Below are positions 34,426 through 43,666 of a stretch of DNA of 64,000 nucleotides, piece by piece. The notes under the pieces were generated by a model. It saw only the letters and a program-made list of their open reading frames with translations, searched no databases and was not told the origin of the DNA. The stretch's first letter is position 1; each line of letters begins with the position of its first letter. The stretch comes from Pseudescherichia sp032055545. GTDB taxonomy: Bacteria > Pseudomonadota > Gammaproteobacteria > Enterobacterales > Enterobacteriaceae. The DNA lies in contig DAMBQR010000009.1 of NCBI GenBank assembly GCA_032055545.1, forward strand, positions 1 through 64,000, given 5' to 3'. The translations under genes were made by a program, and so were the position numbers.

Positions 34426-35712
34426 ATGAAAACCTCACTCTTCAAAAGCCTCTACTTTCAGGTGCTGACCGCCATCGCCATCGGTATTCTGCTCGGTCAC
34501 TTCTACCCTGAACTCGGCACACAGATGAAGCCGCTTGGCGACGCCTTCGTGAAGCTGATTAAAATGATTATCGCCCCGGTGATCTTCTGTACCGTGGTAA
34601 CCGGCATCGCAGGCATGGAAAGCATGAAGGCGGTAGGCCGCACCGGCGCGGTGGCGCTGCTCTATTTTGAAGTGGTTAGTACCCTGGCACTGATCATCGG
34701 TCTGATCATTGTTAACGTGGTACAGCCGGGCGCGGGCATGAACGTTGATGTTGCCACTCTGGATGCCAAAGCGGTGGCGGTCTATGCTGCCCAGGCCGAG
34801 CAGCAGGGCACTATCGCCTTCCTGATGGATGTGATCCCCTCCAGCGTCATCGGCGCGTTTGCCAGCGGCAATATTCTCCAGGTGCTGCTGTTCGCCGTGC
34901 TGTTCGGCTTTGCCCTGCATCGCCTTGGCCACAAGGGGCAGCTGATCTTTAACGTGATCGAGAGCTTCTCCCAGGTCATCTTCGGCATCATCAACATGAT
35001 CATGCGCCTCGCCCCTATCGGCGCGTTTGGCGCCATGGCCTTTACCATCGGTAAATATGGTGTCGGCACCCTGGTGCAGCTTGGACAGCTGATCATCTGC
35101 TTCTACGCCACCTGTATTCTGTTTATCGTGGTGGTGCTCGGGAGCATTGCCCGTGCCACTGGCTTTAGCATCTTTAAATTTATCCGCTACATTCGCGAAG
35201 AGCTGCTGATCGTGTTGGGCACCTCGTCCTCCGAATCGGCGCTGCCGCGCATGCTCGACAAGATGGAGAAGCTCGGCTGCCGTAAATCCGTGGTCGGGCT
35301 GGTGATCCCTACCGGCTACTCTTTTAACCTCGACGGCACCTCTATCTACCTGACGATGGCGGCGGTGTTTATCGCCCAGGCCACCAATAGCCATATGGAT
35401 ATTGTCCATCAGATCACGCTGCTGGTGGTGCTGCTGCTCTCCTCAAAAGGGGCGGCAGGGGTGACCGGCAGCGGCTTTATCGTGCTGGCGGCCACCCTCT
35501 CTGCGGTAGGGCATCTGCCGGTCGCCGGGCTGGCGCTGATCCTGGGTATCGACCGCTTTATGTCCGAGGCGCGGGCGCTGACCAACCTGATTGGTAACGG
35601 CGTAGCGACCATTGTGGTGGCAAAATGGGTGAAAGAGCTGGACCACAAGCAGCTGAAAAATACCCTTAATAACCGTGCGCCAGACGGCAAAACGGGCGAA
35701 ATTTCCTCATAA
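34426..35712 (+). CDS. dctA: C4-dicarboxylate transporter DctA
   Basis: Aerobic proton-coupled importer of succinate, fumarate, malate and related dicarboxylates, dicarboxylate/amino acid:cation symporter family. Start at MKTSLFKSLYFQ behind AAGGA gives 428 residues, the E. coli length. Conserved re-entrant loop serines (GTSSSESALPRML) and the NLDGT and ASKGAAGV-type segments are present. A monocistronic unit with its own upstream AT-rich region (34270-34425) and a hairpin after the stop. Confidence 0.97.
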   Translation: MKTSLFKSLYFQVLTAIAIGILLGHFYPELGTQMKPLGDAFVKLIKMIIAPVIFCTVVTGIAGMESMKAVGRTGAVALLYFEVVSTLALIIGLIIVNVVQPGAGMNVDVATLDAKAVAVYAAQAEQQGTIAFLMDVIPSSVIGAFASGNILQVLLFAVLFGFALHRLGHKGQLIFNVIESFSQVIFGIINMIMRLAPIGAFGAMAFTIGKYGVGTLVQLGQLIICFYATCILFIVVVLGSIARATGFSIFKFIRYIREELLIVLGTSSSESALPRMLDKMEKLGCRKSVVGLVIPTGYSFNLDGTSIYLTMAAVFIAQATNSHMDIVHQITLLVVLLLSSKGAAGVTGSGFIVLAATLSAVGHLPVAGLALILGIDRFMSEARALTNLIGNGVATIVVAKWVKELDHKQLKNTLNNRAPDGKTGEISS

Positions 35713-35724
35713 TCTACCCACTTA

Positions 35725-35754
35725 TGCCCGTTGTCCCTTGTAGGGGCACGGGCA
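35725..35754 (+). terminator. Hairpin after dctA
   Basis: TGCCCGT pairs with ACGGGCA, with further pairing inside (TCCC with GGGG), 13 bases after the dctA stop. The following bases are not T-rich until about 35775, so this is a possible but not textbook terminator. Confidence 0.45.
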
Positions 35755-35899
35755 CCTGCGCATAATTACCCCCTATTTTTTCACTTCCCGGTGTGACGTT
35801 TTGCTTTTTTGGCTGTCTAACACGGAGTGTTAAAACTTCATTTTAGGCTGCCTGCATGACAGGCGGTCTTTTAACCAGGAATGTTGATCAGGGGTTTAC

Positions 35900-37390
35900 A
35901 TGCAGGGCACAAAAATTCGACTCATAACTGGCGGTTTGCTGATGATGGCAGCCAGTTACGTGCAGGCAGATGCGCTCCAGCCCGACCCGGCATGGCAACA
36001 GGGGACACTGACGAACGGTTTTCAGTGGCAGGTGTTAAGTACGCCGCAGCGCCCCAGCGACAGGGTTGAGCTCCGCCTGCTGGTGAATACCGGCTCGCTC
36101 ACCGAAAGCACGCAGCAGAGTGGCTATAGCCACTTTATTCCACGTATCGCGTTGTCCCACAGCGGCAGCCTTGAGCCGGCGCAGGTGCGCGCGCTCTGGC
36201 AGCAGGGGATCGATCCCAAACGTCCGCTGCCCCCCGCGCTGGTCTCCTACGACTACACGCTGTTTAGCCTGAGCCTGCCCAATAACCGCAGCGACCTGCT
36301 GAAAGAGGCGCTGGTCTACCTCTCTGATATTACCGGCAAGCTCACCGTAACGCCGGAGACGATAAACCACGCGCTGGGCAGTGACGATATGGTAGCGACC
36401 TGGCCGTTAGAGACCAATGATAACTGGTGGCGCTACCGCCTGAAAGGCTCCACCCTGCTGGGACACGATCCTGCCGCGCCGCTGAAAAAACCGGTGGATG
36501 AGGCCCAGCTGAAGGCTTTCTACCAGAAGTGGTACACCCCGGACGCCATGACCCTGATCGTCGTGGGCAATATCGACAGCCGCACCGTCGGGGAGCAGAT
36601 CAATAAAACCTTTGGCGAGCTGAAGGGCAAACGGCAGACGCCGGCTCCGCTGCCAACGCTCTCTCCGCTGCCGCGCGAGCCGGTAAGCATTATGACCGAC
36701 TCCGTGCGCCAGGACAGGCTTTCGCTGATGTGGGACGTGCCGTGGCAGCCGATCCGTGAATCCGCTGCGCTGGAGCGCTACTGGCGGGCTGACGTGGCCC
36801 GCGAGGCGCTGTTCTGGCATATCCAGCAGAACCTGAGCAAAAATAACGCCAAAGATATTGGCCTCGGTTTCGACTGCCGGGTCCTGTTCCAGCGCGCGCA
36901 GTGCGCGATTAACGTTGACTCCGCACCCGATAAGCTCAGCGCCAATCTTGCTACCATCGCCCGCGAGCTGAAAAAGGTGCGCGACAACGGCCTGTCAGAG
37001 GATGAGTTTAATGCCCTGATTGCCCAGAAGAAGCTGGAGCTGCAAAGGCTGTTTACGACCTATGCCCGCACCGATACCGACGTGCTGATCAGCCAGCGTA
37101 TGCGCTCCCTGCAAAATCAGGTGGTGGATATTGCCCCTGAGCAGTACCAGAAGCTGCGGCAGAACTTCCTGAACGGCCTGACCGCCGACATTCTGAACCA
37201 GAGCCTGCGCCAGCAGTTGACTCAGGAGCTGTCGCTGGTGCTGCTGCAGCCGAAAGGCGAGCCAGAGTTTAATATGAAGGAGCTGCAGGCTACCTGGGAT
37301 GAGGTAATGAGTACCGAGACCTCTGCCCTTGTGCCTGTCAGCGATGACGTACATCAGGACGTGACGGATATTCCGCCGGTTCAGCAGTAG
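35900..37390 (+). CDS. yhjJ: YhjJ, M16-family peptidase homologue lacking the zinc site
   Basis: A 496-residue periplasmic protein (E. coli YhjJ 498) with a signal peptide ending at SYVQA. The fold and later segments (WYTPDAMTLIVVGN, domain with INKTFGELKGK) are those of pitrilysin-like M16 peptidases. At the place of the HxxEH zinc motif it reads H78-F-I-P-R, so the glutamate and second histidine are missing, as in E. coli. It is therefore probably a non-catalytic, chaperone-like or partner protein. Function not established. Confidence 0.92.
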   Translation: MQGTKIRLITGGLLMMAASYVQADALQPDPAWQQGTLTNGFQWQVLSTPQRPSDRVELRLLVNTGSLTESTQQSGYSHFIPRIALSHSGSLEPAQVRALWQQGIDPKRPLPPALVSYDYTLFSLSLPNNRSDLLKEALVYLSDITGKLTVTPETINHALGSDDMVATWPLETNDNWWRYRLKGSTLLGHDPAAPLKKPVDEAQLKAFYQKWYTPDAMTLIVVGNIDSRTVGEQINKTFGELKGKRQTPAPLPTLSPLPREPVSIMTDSVRQDRLSLMWDVPWQPIRESAALERYWRADVAREALFWHIQQNLSKNNAKDIGLGFDCRVLFQRAQCAINVDSAPDKLSANLATIARELKKVRDNGLSEDEFNALIAQKKLELQRLFTTYARTDTDVLISQRMRSLQNQVVDIAPEQYQKLRQNFLNGLTADILNQSLRQQLTQELSLVLLQPKGEPEFNMKELQATWDEVMSTETSALVPVSDDVHQDVTDIPPVQQ

Positions 37391-37401
37391 CGCAGTTGGA
37401 G

Positions 37402-37429
37402 CCGGCCCGCTGCCAGCGGCAGGGGCCGG
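37402..37429. terminator. Hairpin between convergent yhjJ and kdgK
   Basis: CCGGCCC and CTGCC pair with GGCAG and GGGCCGG across an AGC loop, making a 12-bp stem with one bulge. It lies in the 52-base gap between the converging genes and may block read-through both ways. No T tract. Confidence 0.5.
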
Positions 37430-37442
37430 AAACGCCTGGCGA

Positions 37443-38372
37443 TCAGTTCGGCATCGCCTCGCGGGGAATAATCGCCCCGCGGTACTGGATCACGGTGCTG
37501 GCAGTCAGATGACCGCGCTGCGCCGCCGCGTTGGCATCCCCGCCGGTCAGGCGCACGGCCAGGTAGCCGGCGCTAAAGGAGTCGCCTGCGGCGGTCGTAT
37601 CGATCACCTTCTCTTTCGGCAGCGTCACGGCCGGCACATCAATCACCGCTTCACCGGCAATCGCCACCAGGCAGGAGTCCGCGCCGCGCTTCACCACTAC
37701 CTCGCTGACGCCAGCGGCCTGGGTACGGGCGATCACCTCTTCCACCGGCTTTTCGCCCCACAGCGCATCCTCGTCGTCCAGGGTCAGGAAGGCGATATCG
37801 GTGCAGGTCAGCATCTGCTGGTAGACCTGCTGAGTCTCCTCTTTGCTGGCCCACAGGCGCGGACGGTAGTTGTTATCGAAAATCACCTTGCCGCCGTTGG
37901 CGCGACATTCGCGCAGCAGGGAGAGCAGTTTATCGCGGCTGGCCGGGATTAAGATCGCAAGGCTGATCCCGCTCAGGTAGAGGTAGTCAAAGGTCGCCAG
38001 CTCTTCACAGATGGCGGCGGACTGCTCGCTCTCCAGCCAGAATTTAGCCGCCGCCTCGTTGCGCCAGTAGTAGAAGGTACGCTCGCCGTTGCTGTCGGTT
38101 TCGATGTAGTAGAGACCCGGGAGGCGGTTCTCCATGCGCTGGGTAAGGGAGGTATCGACGCTTTCGCTCTGCCAGGCGTCCAGCATCTGCTGGCTAAAAT
38201 TATCCGTCCCCAGCGCCGTGACGTAGTGTACCGACAGCGCGGCCGGATCGACCTGGCGGGCAACGTAAACGGAGGTATTTAAGGTATCGCCACCAAAGCC
38301 ACGGTTCACCTCTGTGCCTTTCTGTGACAGCTCAATCATGCATTCGCCAATGACGGCAATTTTCCTGGACAT
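37443..38372 (-). CDS. kdgK: 2-dehydro-3-deoxygluconokinase KdgK
   Basis: Phosphorylates 2-keto-3-deoxygluconate to its 6-phosphate for the Entner-Doudoroff aldolase, in pectin and hexuronate catabolism. PfkB (ribokinase) family, 309 residues from MSRKIAVIGECMIEL, exactly the E. coli length; a longer reading to 38435 is rejected. N-terminal GGDTLNT and the C-terminal signature DTTAAGDSFSAGY with catalytic Asp are intact. Transcribed divergently from pdeH. Confidence 0.97.
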   Translation of the reverse strand: MSRKIAVIGECMIELSQKGTEVNRGFGGDTLNTSVYVARQVDPAALSVHYVTALGTDNFSQQMLDAWQSESVDTSLTQRMENRLPGLYYIETDSNGERTFYYWRNEAAAKFWLESEQSAAICEELATFDYLYLSGISLAILIPASRDKLLSLLRECRANGGKVIFDNNYRPRLWASKEETQQVYQQMLTCTDIAFLTLDDEDALWGEKPVEEVIARTQAAGVSEVVVKRGADSCLVAIAGEAVIDVPAVTLPKEKVIDTTAAGDSFSAGYLAVRLTGGDANAAAQRGHLTASTVIQYRGAIIPREAMPN

Positions 38373-38529
38373 AGTCATCAACCTGAGTCGGATAAGTATT
38401 GGGGTTAGTGTGCGTTGCGCGTGCTGCGTGGTCAATCATATTAAAACAACGTTCCAATAAATTTTTGAGCTGGCGCGTGTTAAGTGCAGATTCCGCCTGC
38501 AGAATTTTATTTTGCTGCCTGATTGAACA

Positions 38530-38556
38530 TAAAGTTCTCACCCGCCGCGCCGATAA
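38530..38556 (+). promoter_or_regulatory. Flagellar sigma-28 (FliA) promoter of pdeH
   Basis: TAAAGTT at 38530-38536 and GCCGATAA at 38549-38556 match the sigma-28 consensus (TAAAGTTT, 11 bases, GCCGATAA) with one mismatch in total and correct spacing. The pdeH ATG follows 51 bases later. E. coli yhjH/pdeH is a known class 3 flagellar gene. Confidence 0.92.
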
Positions 38557-38607
38557 CTCAAAGACGAGTTCCGCCAGGTCACTCACTCTATTACAGGACA
38601 TCTGACA

Positions 38608-39378
38608 ATGAAGTTGAAGCAGGTTATCCAGCGGCTAAGCATTCCGGAGGCGAGCATCGAAAGCCTGGAAGAGCGGCGCTACTGGCTGCAATGTGAACGT
38701 GCCTACACTTACCAGCCCATCTATCGCGTAGATGGCAGCCTGATGGCAATCGAAGTATTAACGATCGTTACGCACCCGGATAATCCATCGCAGCGTATTG
38801 CGCCTGACCGCTACTTTGCGGAGGTTGCGGTCCGTCAGCGCCTGGACGTCATGCTGGAGCAGGTCAACCTGCTCGCCCTGCAAAACGACTTTTTTGTGCA
38901 GAATAACGTGCTGGCGTCGGTCAACGTTGATGGCCCAACGCTGCTGTCGATGCGCCAGAACCCGCAAATGATGGCGCTGATCGAGACGCTGCCGTGGCTG
39001 CGCTTCGAGCTGGTAGAGCATATTCGCCTGCCGGAGGACTCCTCGTTTGCTTCGATCTGTGAAATCGGCCCGCTGTGGCTGGATGACTTTGGCACCGGGA
39101 TGGCGAACTTCTCTGCGCTGAGCGAAGTGCGCTACGACTACATCAAGGTAGCCCGCGAGCTGTTCATCATGCTGCGCAAGACGCCGGAAGGGCGCAATCT
39201 GTTCACGCTGCTGTTGCAGCTGATGAATCGTTACTGCCAGGGCGTGATTGTCGAAGGTGTAGAGACACTGGAGGAGTGGCGCGACGTACAGGCGTCACCG
39301 GCCTTTGCCGCGCAGGGTTATTTCCTCTCTCGTCCCGTACCGCTGGAAAACCTCGAAAGCGTTATTCTCGCTCTATAA
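38608..39378 (+). CDS. pdeH: PdeH (YhjH), cyclic di-GMP phosphodiesterase
   Basis: Stand-alone cytoplasmic EAL protein of 256 residues (E. coli 255), the main enzyme that keeps cyclic di-GMP low in motile cells. Catalytic features: E49 in the EVL form of the EAL motif, NVDGPTLL, ELVEH, DDFGTGMANFS, and VEGVET. No membrane helix or sensor domain. Its sigma-28 promoter couples cyclic di-GMP removal, and hence inhibition of both PilZ-type cellulose synthases nearby, to flagellar gene expression. Confidence 0.96.
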   Translation: MKLKQVIQRLSIPEASIESLEERRYWLQCERAYTYQPIYRVDGSLMAIEVLTIVTHPDNPSQRIAPDRYFAEVAVRQRLDVMLEQVNLLALQNDFFVQNNVLASVNVDGPTLLSMRQNPQMMALIETLPWLRFELVEHIRLPEDSSFASICEIGPLWLDDFGTGMANFSALSEVRYDYIKVARELFIMLRKTPEGRNLFTLLLQLMNRYCQGVIVEGVETLEEWRDVQASPAFAAQGYFLSRPVPLENLESVILAL

Positions 39379-39452
39379 CATCAGGTTGCACTCCTTTCTT
39401 TCATCCTCAGCTATCTTTATGACAGGCAAGGCAAGAATGGAAGGATGCAAGC

Positions 39453-41513
39453 ATGACAAGAACAAGCAAGGCAATCATTGCCGTCCTGGGAACGCTTTTG
39501 TTGCTGATCGTGGTGGCCATCATCATTATCGCGACCTTTGACTGGAACCGTCTTAAACCGACTATTAATGAGAAGGTCTCCACCGAGCTGAATCGCCCCT
39601 TTGCGATACGCGGTGATCTAGGCGTCGTTTGGGAGCGGCAGAAGCAGGAGACCGGCTGGCGTAGCTGGGTGCCATGGCCGCACGTGCATGCCGAGGATGT
39701 GATCCTCGGCAACCCGCCCGATATCCCTGAGATCACCATGGTCCACCTGCCGCGGGTTGAGGCCACGCTGGCCCCGCTGGCGCTGTTGACCAAAACCGTC
39801 TATCTGCCGTGGGTGAAGTTTGAGAAGCCGGATGCCCGGCTGATCCGCCTGTCGGAAAAAACCAACAACTGGACCTTTAACCTGGCGGGCAGCGATGAGC
39901 CAAAAGAGGAGGGCGCGCCGCCGTCGGCCTGGTCCTTCCGTCTGGACAATATTCTCTTCGATCAGGGCCGCGTGGCGATTGATGACAAGGTCAGCAAAGC
40001 TGACGTTGAGATCCTGATCGATCCGCTTGGCAAGCCGCTGCCGTTTAGCGAAGTCACGGGTAGTGATAAAGAGAAGAACACCAAAGTAGGCGACTACGTG
40101 TTTGGCCTGAAGGCGCAGGGGCGCTACAACGGCCAGCAGGTGACCGGCACGGGTAAAATTGGTGGCATGCTGGCGCTGCGCAGCGAAGGTACGCCGTTCC
40201 CGGTGCAGGCTGATTTCCGCTCTGGTAACACCCGCGTCGCCTTCTCCGGCACGGTGAGCGATCCGATGAAGATGGGCGGAGTCGATCTTAAGCTTAAGTT
40301 TGCCGGTAACTCGCTGGGTGAGCTGTACGATCTGACCGGCGTCCTGCTGCCGGATACGCCGCCGTTTGAGACCGACGGTCGGCTGGTGGCGAAGATCGAT
40401 GCTGAAAAATCCTCCGTCTATGACTACCGCGGCTTTAATGGCCGCATCGGCGACAGCGATATTCACGGCTCCCTGACCTACACCACCGGCAAACCCCGGC
40501 CGAAGCTGGAGGGCGATCTTGAGTCGCGCCAGCTGCGTCTGGCGGATTTAGGGCCGCTGGTTGGCGTTGACTCCGGGAAGGGGGCTGAGAAGTCGAAGCA
40601 GTCTGAGCAGAAGAAGGGCGAGAAGACTAATCAGCCCGCAGGCAAAGTGCTGCCCTACGATCGCTTCGAAACCGATAAGTGGGACACCATGGACGCCGAC
40701 GTGAGCTTTAAGGGGCGGCGCATCGAACACGGCAGCTCTCTGCCCATCAGCGATCTCTCGACCCATATCATCCTGAAGAACGCCGACCTGCGCCTTCAGC
40801 CGCTGAAGTTTGGCCTGGCGGGCGGGACCATCTCTTCCAATATCCATCTTGAAGGGGATAAGAAGCCGATGCAGGGGCGGGCGGACATCCAGGCCCGCCG
40901 CCTGAAGCTAAAAGAGCTGATGCCGGACGTGGAGCTGATGCAGAAAACCATCGGTGAGATGAACGGCGATGCCGATATTCGCGGGACGGGTAACTCCATT
41001 GCCGCGCTGCTTGGCTCAAGCAACGGCGACCTGAAGCTGCTGATGAACGACGGCGTGGTCAGCCGTAACCTGATGGAGATCCTCGGACTCAACGTCGGCA
41101 ACTTTATCGTCGGGCAGATTTTCGGTGATGATGAGGTGCGCGTAAACTGCGCTGCCGCCAACCTGAACCTGGTCAACGGCGTGGCACGTCCGCAGATTTT
41201 CGCCTTCGATACCGAGAACGCGATCATCAACGTCACCGGTACCGCCAGCTTCGCCTCGGAGCAGCTCGATCTGACCATCAACCCCGAGAGCAAGGGGATC
41301 CGTATCGTCACCCTGCGCTCACCGCTCTACGTGCGTGGCACCTTCAAGAACCCGCAGGCGGGCGTGAAGGCTGGCCCGCTGATTGCGCGCGGTGCGGTAG
41401 CGGCAGCGTTGGCAACATTAGTGACGCCGGCAGCGGCGCTGCTGGCGCTCATCTCCCCGTCGGAAGGCCAGGAGAACCAGTGCCGGAACATTCTGGCGCA
41501 GATGAAGAAGTAA
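39453..41513 (+). CDS. yhjG: YhjG, AsmA-family protein
   Basis: A 686-residue protein nearly identical to E. coli YhjG. One N-terminal membrane helix (about residues 7-29) anchors a long periplasmic beta-rich body. AsmA-like proteins are proposed to bridge the envelope and move phospholipids to the outer membrane; the specific role of YhjG is not known. Conserved segments include RSWVPWPHVHAEDV and, at the C-terminus, SPLYVRGTFKNPQAGVKAGP. A lysine-rich insert (KGAEKSKQSEQKKGEK) lies near 375-390. Followed by a terminator. Confidence 0.95.
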   Translation: MTRTSKAIIAVLGTLLLLIVVAIIIIATFDWNRLKPTINEKVSTELNRPFAIRGDLGVVWERQKQETGWRSWVPWPHVHAEDVILGNPPDIPEITMVHLPRVEATLAPLALLTKTVYLPWVKFEKPDARLIRLSEKTNNWTFNLAGSDEPKEEGAPPSAWSFRLDNILFDQGRVAIDDKVSKADVEILIDPLGKPLPFSEVTGSDKEKNTKVGDYVFGLKAQGRYNGQQVTGTGKIGGMLALRSEGTPFPVQADFRSGNTRVAFSGTVSDPMKMGGVDLKLKFAGNSLGELYDLTGVLLPDTPPFETDGRLVAKIDAEKSSVYDYRGFNGRIGDSDIHGSLTYTTGKPRPKLEGDLESRQLRLADLGPLVGVDSGKGAEKSKQSEQKKGEKTNQPAGKVLPYDRFETDKWDTMDADVSFKGRRIEHGSSLPISDLSTHIILKNADLRLQPLKFGLAGGTISSNIHLEGDKKPMQGRADIQARRLKLKELMPDVELMQKTIGEMNGDADIRGTGNSIAALLGSSNGDLKLLMNDGVVSRNLMEILGLNVGNFIVGQIFGDDEVRVNCAAANLNLVNGVARPQIFAFDTENAIINVTGTASFASEQLDLTINPESKGIRIVTLRSPLYVRGTFKNPQAGVKAGPLIARGAVAAALATLVTPAAALLALISPSEGQENQCRNILAQMKK

Positions 41514-41529
41514 GCAGGAGAGCAGGATG

Positions 41530-41567
41530 AAAAAAGCCCGGAGGCGTTCGCGCGCACCGGGCTTTTA
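41530..41567 (+). terminator. Terminator after yhjG
   Basis: AAAAGCCCGG pairs perfectly with CCGGGCTTTT around a GC-rich loop, 18 bases past the yhjG stop, with a T run at the 3' arm. Confidence 0.85.
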
Positions 41568-41710
41568 CTATTTCAATTAGATAGCGTGCAGCGGTGGTAA
41601 GAACAGTCTCAGTTTCATAATCTCTGGCTTAGTGGATGGCAACCGTTCTGGATTGGTTAACTATCTGGCTGCTACTCTAATGTGAAATTATCTCAACATA
41701 TCGCTTCATA

Positions 41711-42223
41711 ATGCCTTCACGCCTTAACTTTTTAAACCTTTCTGCAGCAACTCTCCTGGTGGCCACGACTTTTGCGCAGGCCGAAGAGACCATTGCTTTT
41801 AATACTGGCTCGTTTGTTTATCATCTGCTTGGGAATCACGGTCAATACACTGAGAAGTTTGATAATGAATTTTATTCAGTCGAAAAGAAACTTCCTGACC
41901 ATCCTGATTACAGTTTGCTCGTCGGGACAATGAGAAACAGCTACGGGGATCGTTGCCTTTCGCTTGGCGTTAGAAAAGACTGGGCAGAAAAGGATAATAT
42001 TGTATTTAAAGGTATTTACGGTTACACCGGCGAATTCTTTTTTGATGAGTTTAGCAAATGCGGCGATGAGGGCATTTATCACTCATTTAAAAATATTACC
42101 GGAGTGGGTTTTGCACCCTATATATATCATGCGGTTCAGTATAACTTTACCCGTCATTTTGGTGTGGAATCAGGGATCATTTTTCCTTCAGTATTTGTAG
42201 TCAGCCTGAACTGGCGGTTCTGA
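41711..42223 (+). CDS. Small outer-membrane beta-barrel candidate, unknown
   Basis: A 170-residue product with a signal peptide (MPSRLNFLNLSAATLLVAT, cut after FAQA). The mature part alternates polar and hydrophobic residues, has two cysteines (DRCLSLG, SKCGDEG) and ends VVSLNWRF with a terminal phenylalanine, the usual mark of an outer-membrane barrel. I do not recognise the family. GC is lower than in its neighbours and E. coli has no such gene here, so it may be acquired. It stands alone between a terminator and REP repeats. Confidence 0.7.
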   Translation: MPSRLNFLNLSAATLLVATTFAQAEETIAFNTGSFVYHLLGNHGQYTEKFDNEFYSVEKKLPDHPDYSLLVGTMRNSYGDRCLSLGVRKDWAEKDNIVFKGIYGYTGEFFFDEFSKCGDEGIYHSFKNITGVGFAPYIYHAVQYNFTRHFGVESGIIFPSVFVVSLNWRF

Positions 42224-42249
42224 GTAAGCAAAACTGCACCGCCCTCCAC

Positions 42250-42336
42250 GTAGGCCGGGTAAGGCGTAGCCGCCACCCGGCGATTCCGGAACGTATGATG
42301 CTACGCCCGGCGGCGCTTACGCTTGCCGGGCCTACG
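42250..42336. repeat. Two REP elements in opposite orientation (BIME)
   Basis: GTAGGCCGGGT / ACCCGGC at 42250-42282 and CGCCCGGCGGCG / GCCGGGC at 42304-42336 lie between converging genes. Confidence 0.8.
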
Positions 42337-42343
42337 AATCCTG

Positions 42344-43666
42344 TTACAGAGACTGGTTTTTGGTTTCGTGGGTCAGGATCAGGGCAATCAGCGTCAGGGC
42401 TGCCATTGCCGCCAGATAAACGCCCACGTAGAACAGGCCGTAGTTAGCGGTCAGCCAGGCGGCGATGTAGGGTGCCACCGACGCGCCCAGGATGGACGAG
42501 ACGTTATAGGAGAACGATGCCCCGGTATAACGCACTTCGGTCGGGAACAGCTCCGGCAGCAGCGCGCCCATCGGGCCAAAGGTCAGCCCCATCAGGCTCA
42601 GGCCGATCAGCAGGTAGGCCATCACCAGCGCCTGGCTGCCGGAACCCAGCAGCGGCGGGAAGACAAACAGGGCAAAGAGAATGATCAGCGAGGTAATCAC
42701 GATCATGCTCTTACGACGGCCCCAGGCGTCCGCCAGCAGGCCAGCAATCGGCACCATTACGCCAAAGCCAATCACCGCCAGCATCAGCATCCACAACACT
42801 TCGTTACGCGGCAACCCAAGGCCTACCGGCGCGGGTGCTGTGCTGTAGGTCATCGAGTAGACGGTCATAATGTAGAACAGCGTGTAGGTTGCCAGCATGA
42901 TAAAGGTACCCAGCACGGTGACACGCATGTGCTTAGTCAGCAGCGTACCCATCGGGACCTTCACCTGCTTCTTGGCAGCGGCCACTTTGGCGAATACCGG
43001 CGACTCATGCAGGGAGACGCGGACGTAAAGACCGATCAGCACCAGCACGGCGGAGAAGATAAACGGCACGCGCCAGCCCCACGCCATAAACTGCTCGTCG
43101 GTCAGCAGCCACGACAGCAGCAGGAAGGTGCCGTTAGCAAAGAAGAAGCCGATTGGCGCACCCAGCTGCGGGAAGGAGCCGTAAAGCGCGCGCTTGTGTG
43201 CCGGGGCGTTCTCGGTCGCCAGCAGTGCCGCACCGCCCCACTCACCGCCAAGGCCGAGACCCTGACCAAAGCGCGCCAGCGCCAGCAGCAGGGGAGCAAA
43301 AATACCAATGGTGGCGTAGCTCGGCAGCAGGCCGATCAGCACCGTAGAGATCCCCATCGTCAGCAGGGACGCCACCAGCGTAGCTTTACGCCCGACGCGA
43401 TCGCCAAAGTGACCAAACACCGCAGAGCCGATCGGACGCGCCACAAAGGCGATAGCAAAGGTCGCCAGCGACTGTAGCGTGGCCGCCGTCGGGTCACCCT
43501 GTGGGAAGAAGATGTGCGGAAAGACAATGACCGCCGCGGTGGCATAAATATAGAAGTCGAAAAACTCAATCGCTGTACCAATCAGCGAGGCGATGACAAC
43601 TTTATTACGCGAGTTGACCGGGGGGCTTTCCTGTTCGTGATCGAGCGTTGTGGCTGTAGCTTGCAT
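42344..43666 (-). CDS. yhjE: YhjE, MFS metabolite:proton symporter
   Basis: A 440-residue major facilitator protein of the metabolite:H+ symporter (proline/betaine and alpha-ketoglutarate permease-like) group, same length as E. coli YhjE. Twelve membrane helices, the loop motif GHFGDRVGRKA between helices 2 and 3, and RFGQGLGLGGEWGGAAL in helix 4 to 5 are all visible. Substrate not established. The upstream 272 bases carry its promoter. Confidence 0.94.
   Translation of the reverse strand: MQATATTLDHEQESPPVNSRNKVVIASLIGTAIEFFDFYIYATAAVIVFPHIFFPQGDPTAATLQSLATFAIAFVARPIGSAVFGHFGDRVGRKATLVASLLTMGISTVLIGLLPSYATIGIFAPLLLALARFGQGLGLGGEWGGAALLATENAPAHKRALYGSFPQLGAPIGFFFANGTFLLLSWLLTDEQFMAWGWRVPFIFSAVLVLIGLYVRVSLHESPVFAKVAAAKKQVKVPMGTLLTKHMRVTVLGTFIMLATYTLFYIMTVYSMTYSTAPAPVGLGLPRNEVLWMLMLAVIGFGVMVPIAGLLADAWGRRKSMIVITSLIILFALFVFPPLLGSGSQALVMAYLLIGLSLMGLTFGPMGALLPELFPTEVRYTGASFSYNVSSILGASVAPYIAAWLTANYGLFYVGVYLAAMAALTLIALILTHETKNQSL

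Noticed and set aside
42323..43477. 384-codon plus-strand frame opposite yhjE
   Set aside because: Shadow of the MFS transporter; composition is Q/H/R/G-rich with no recognisable domain.
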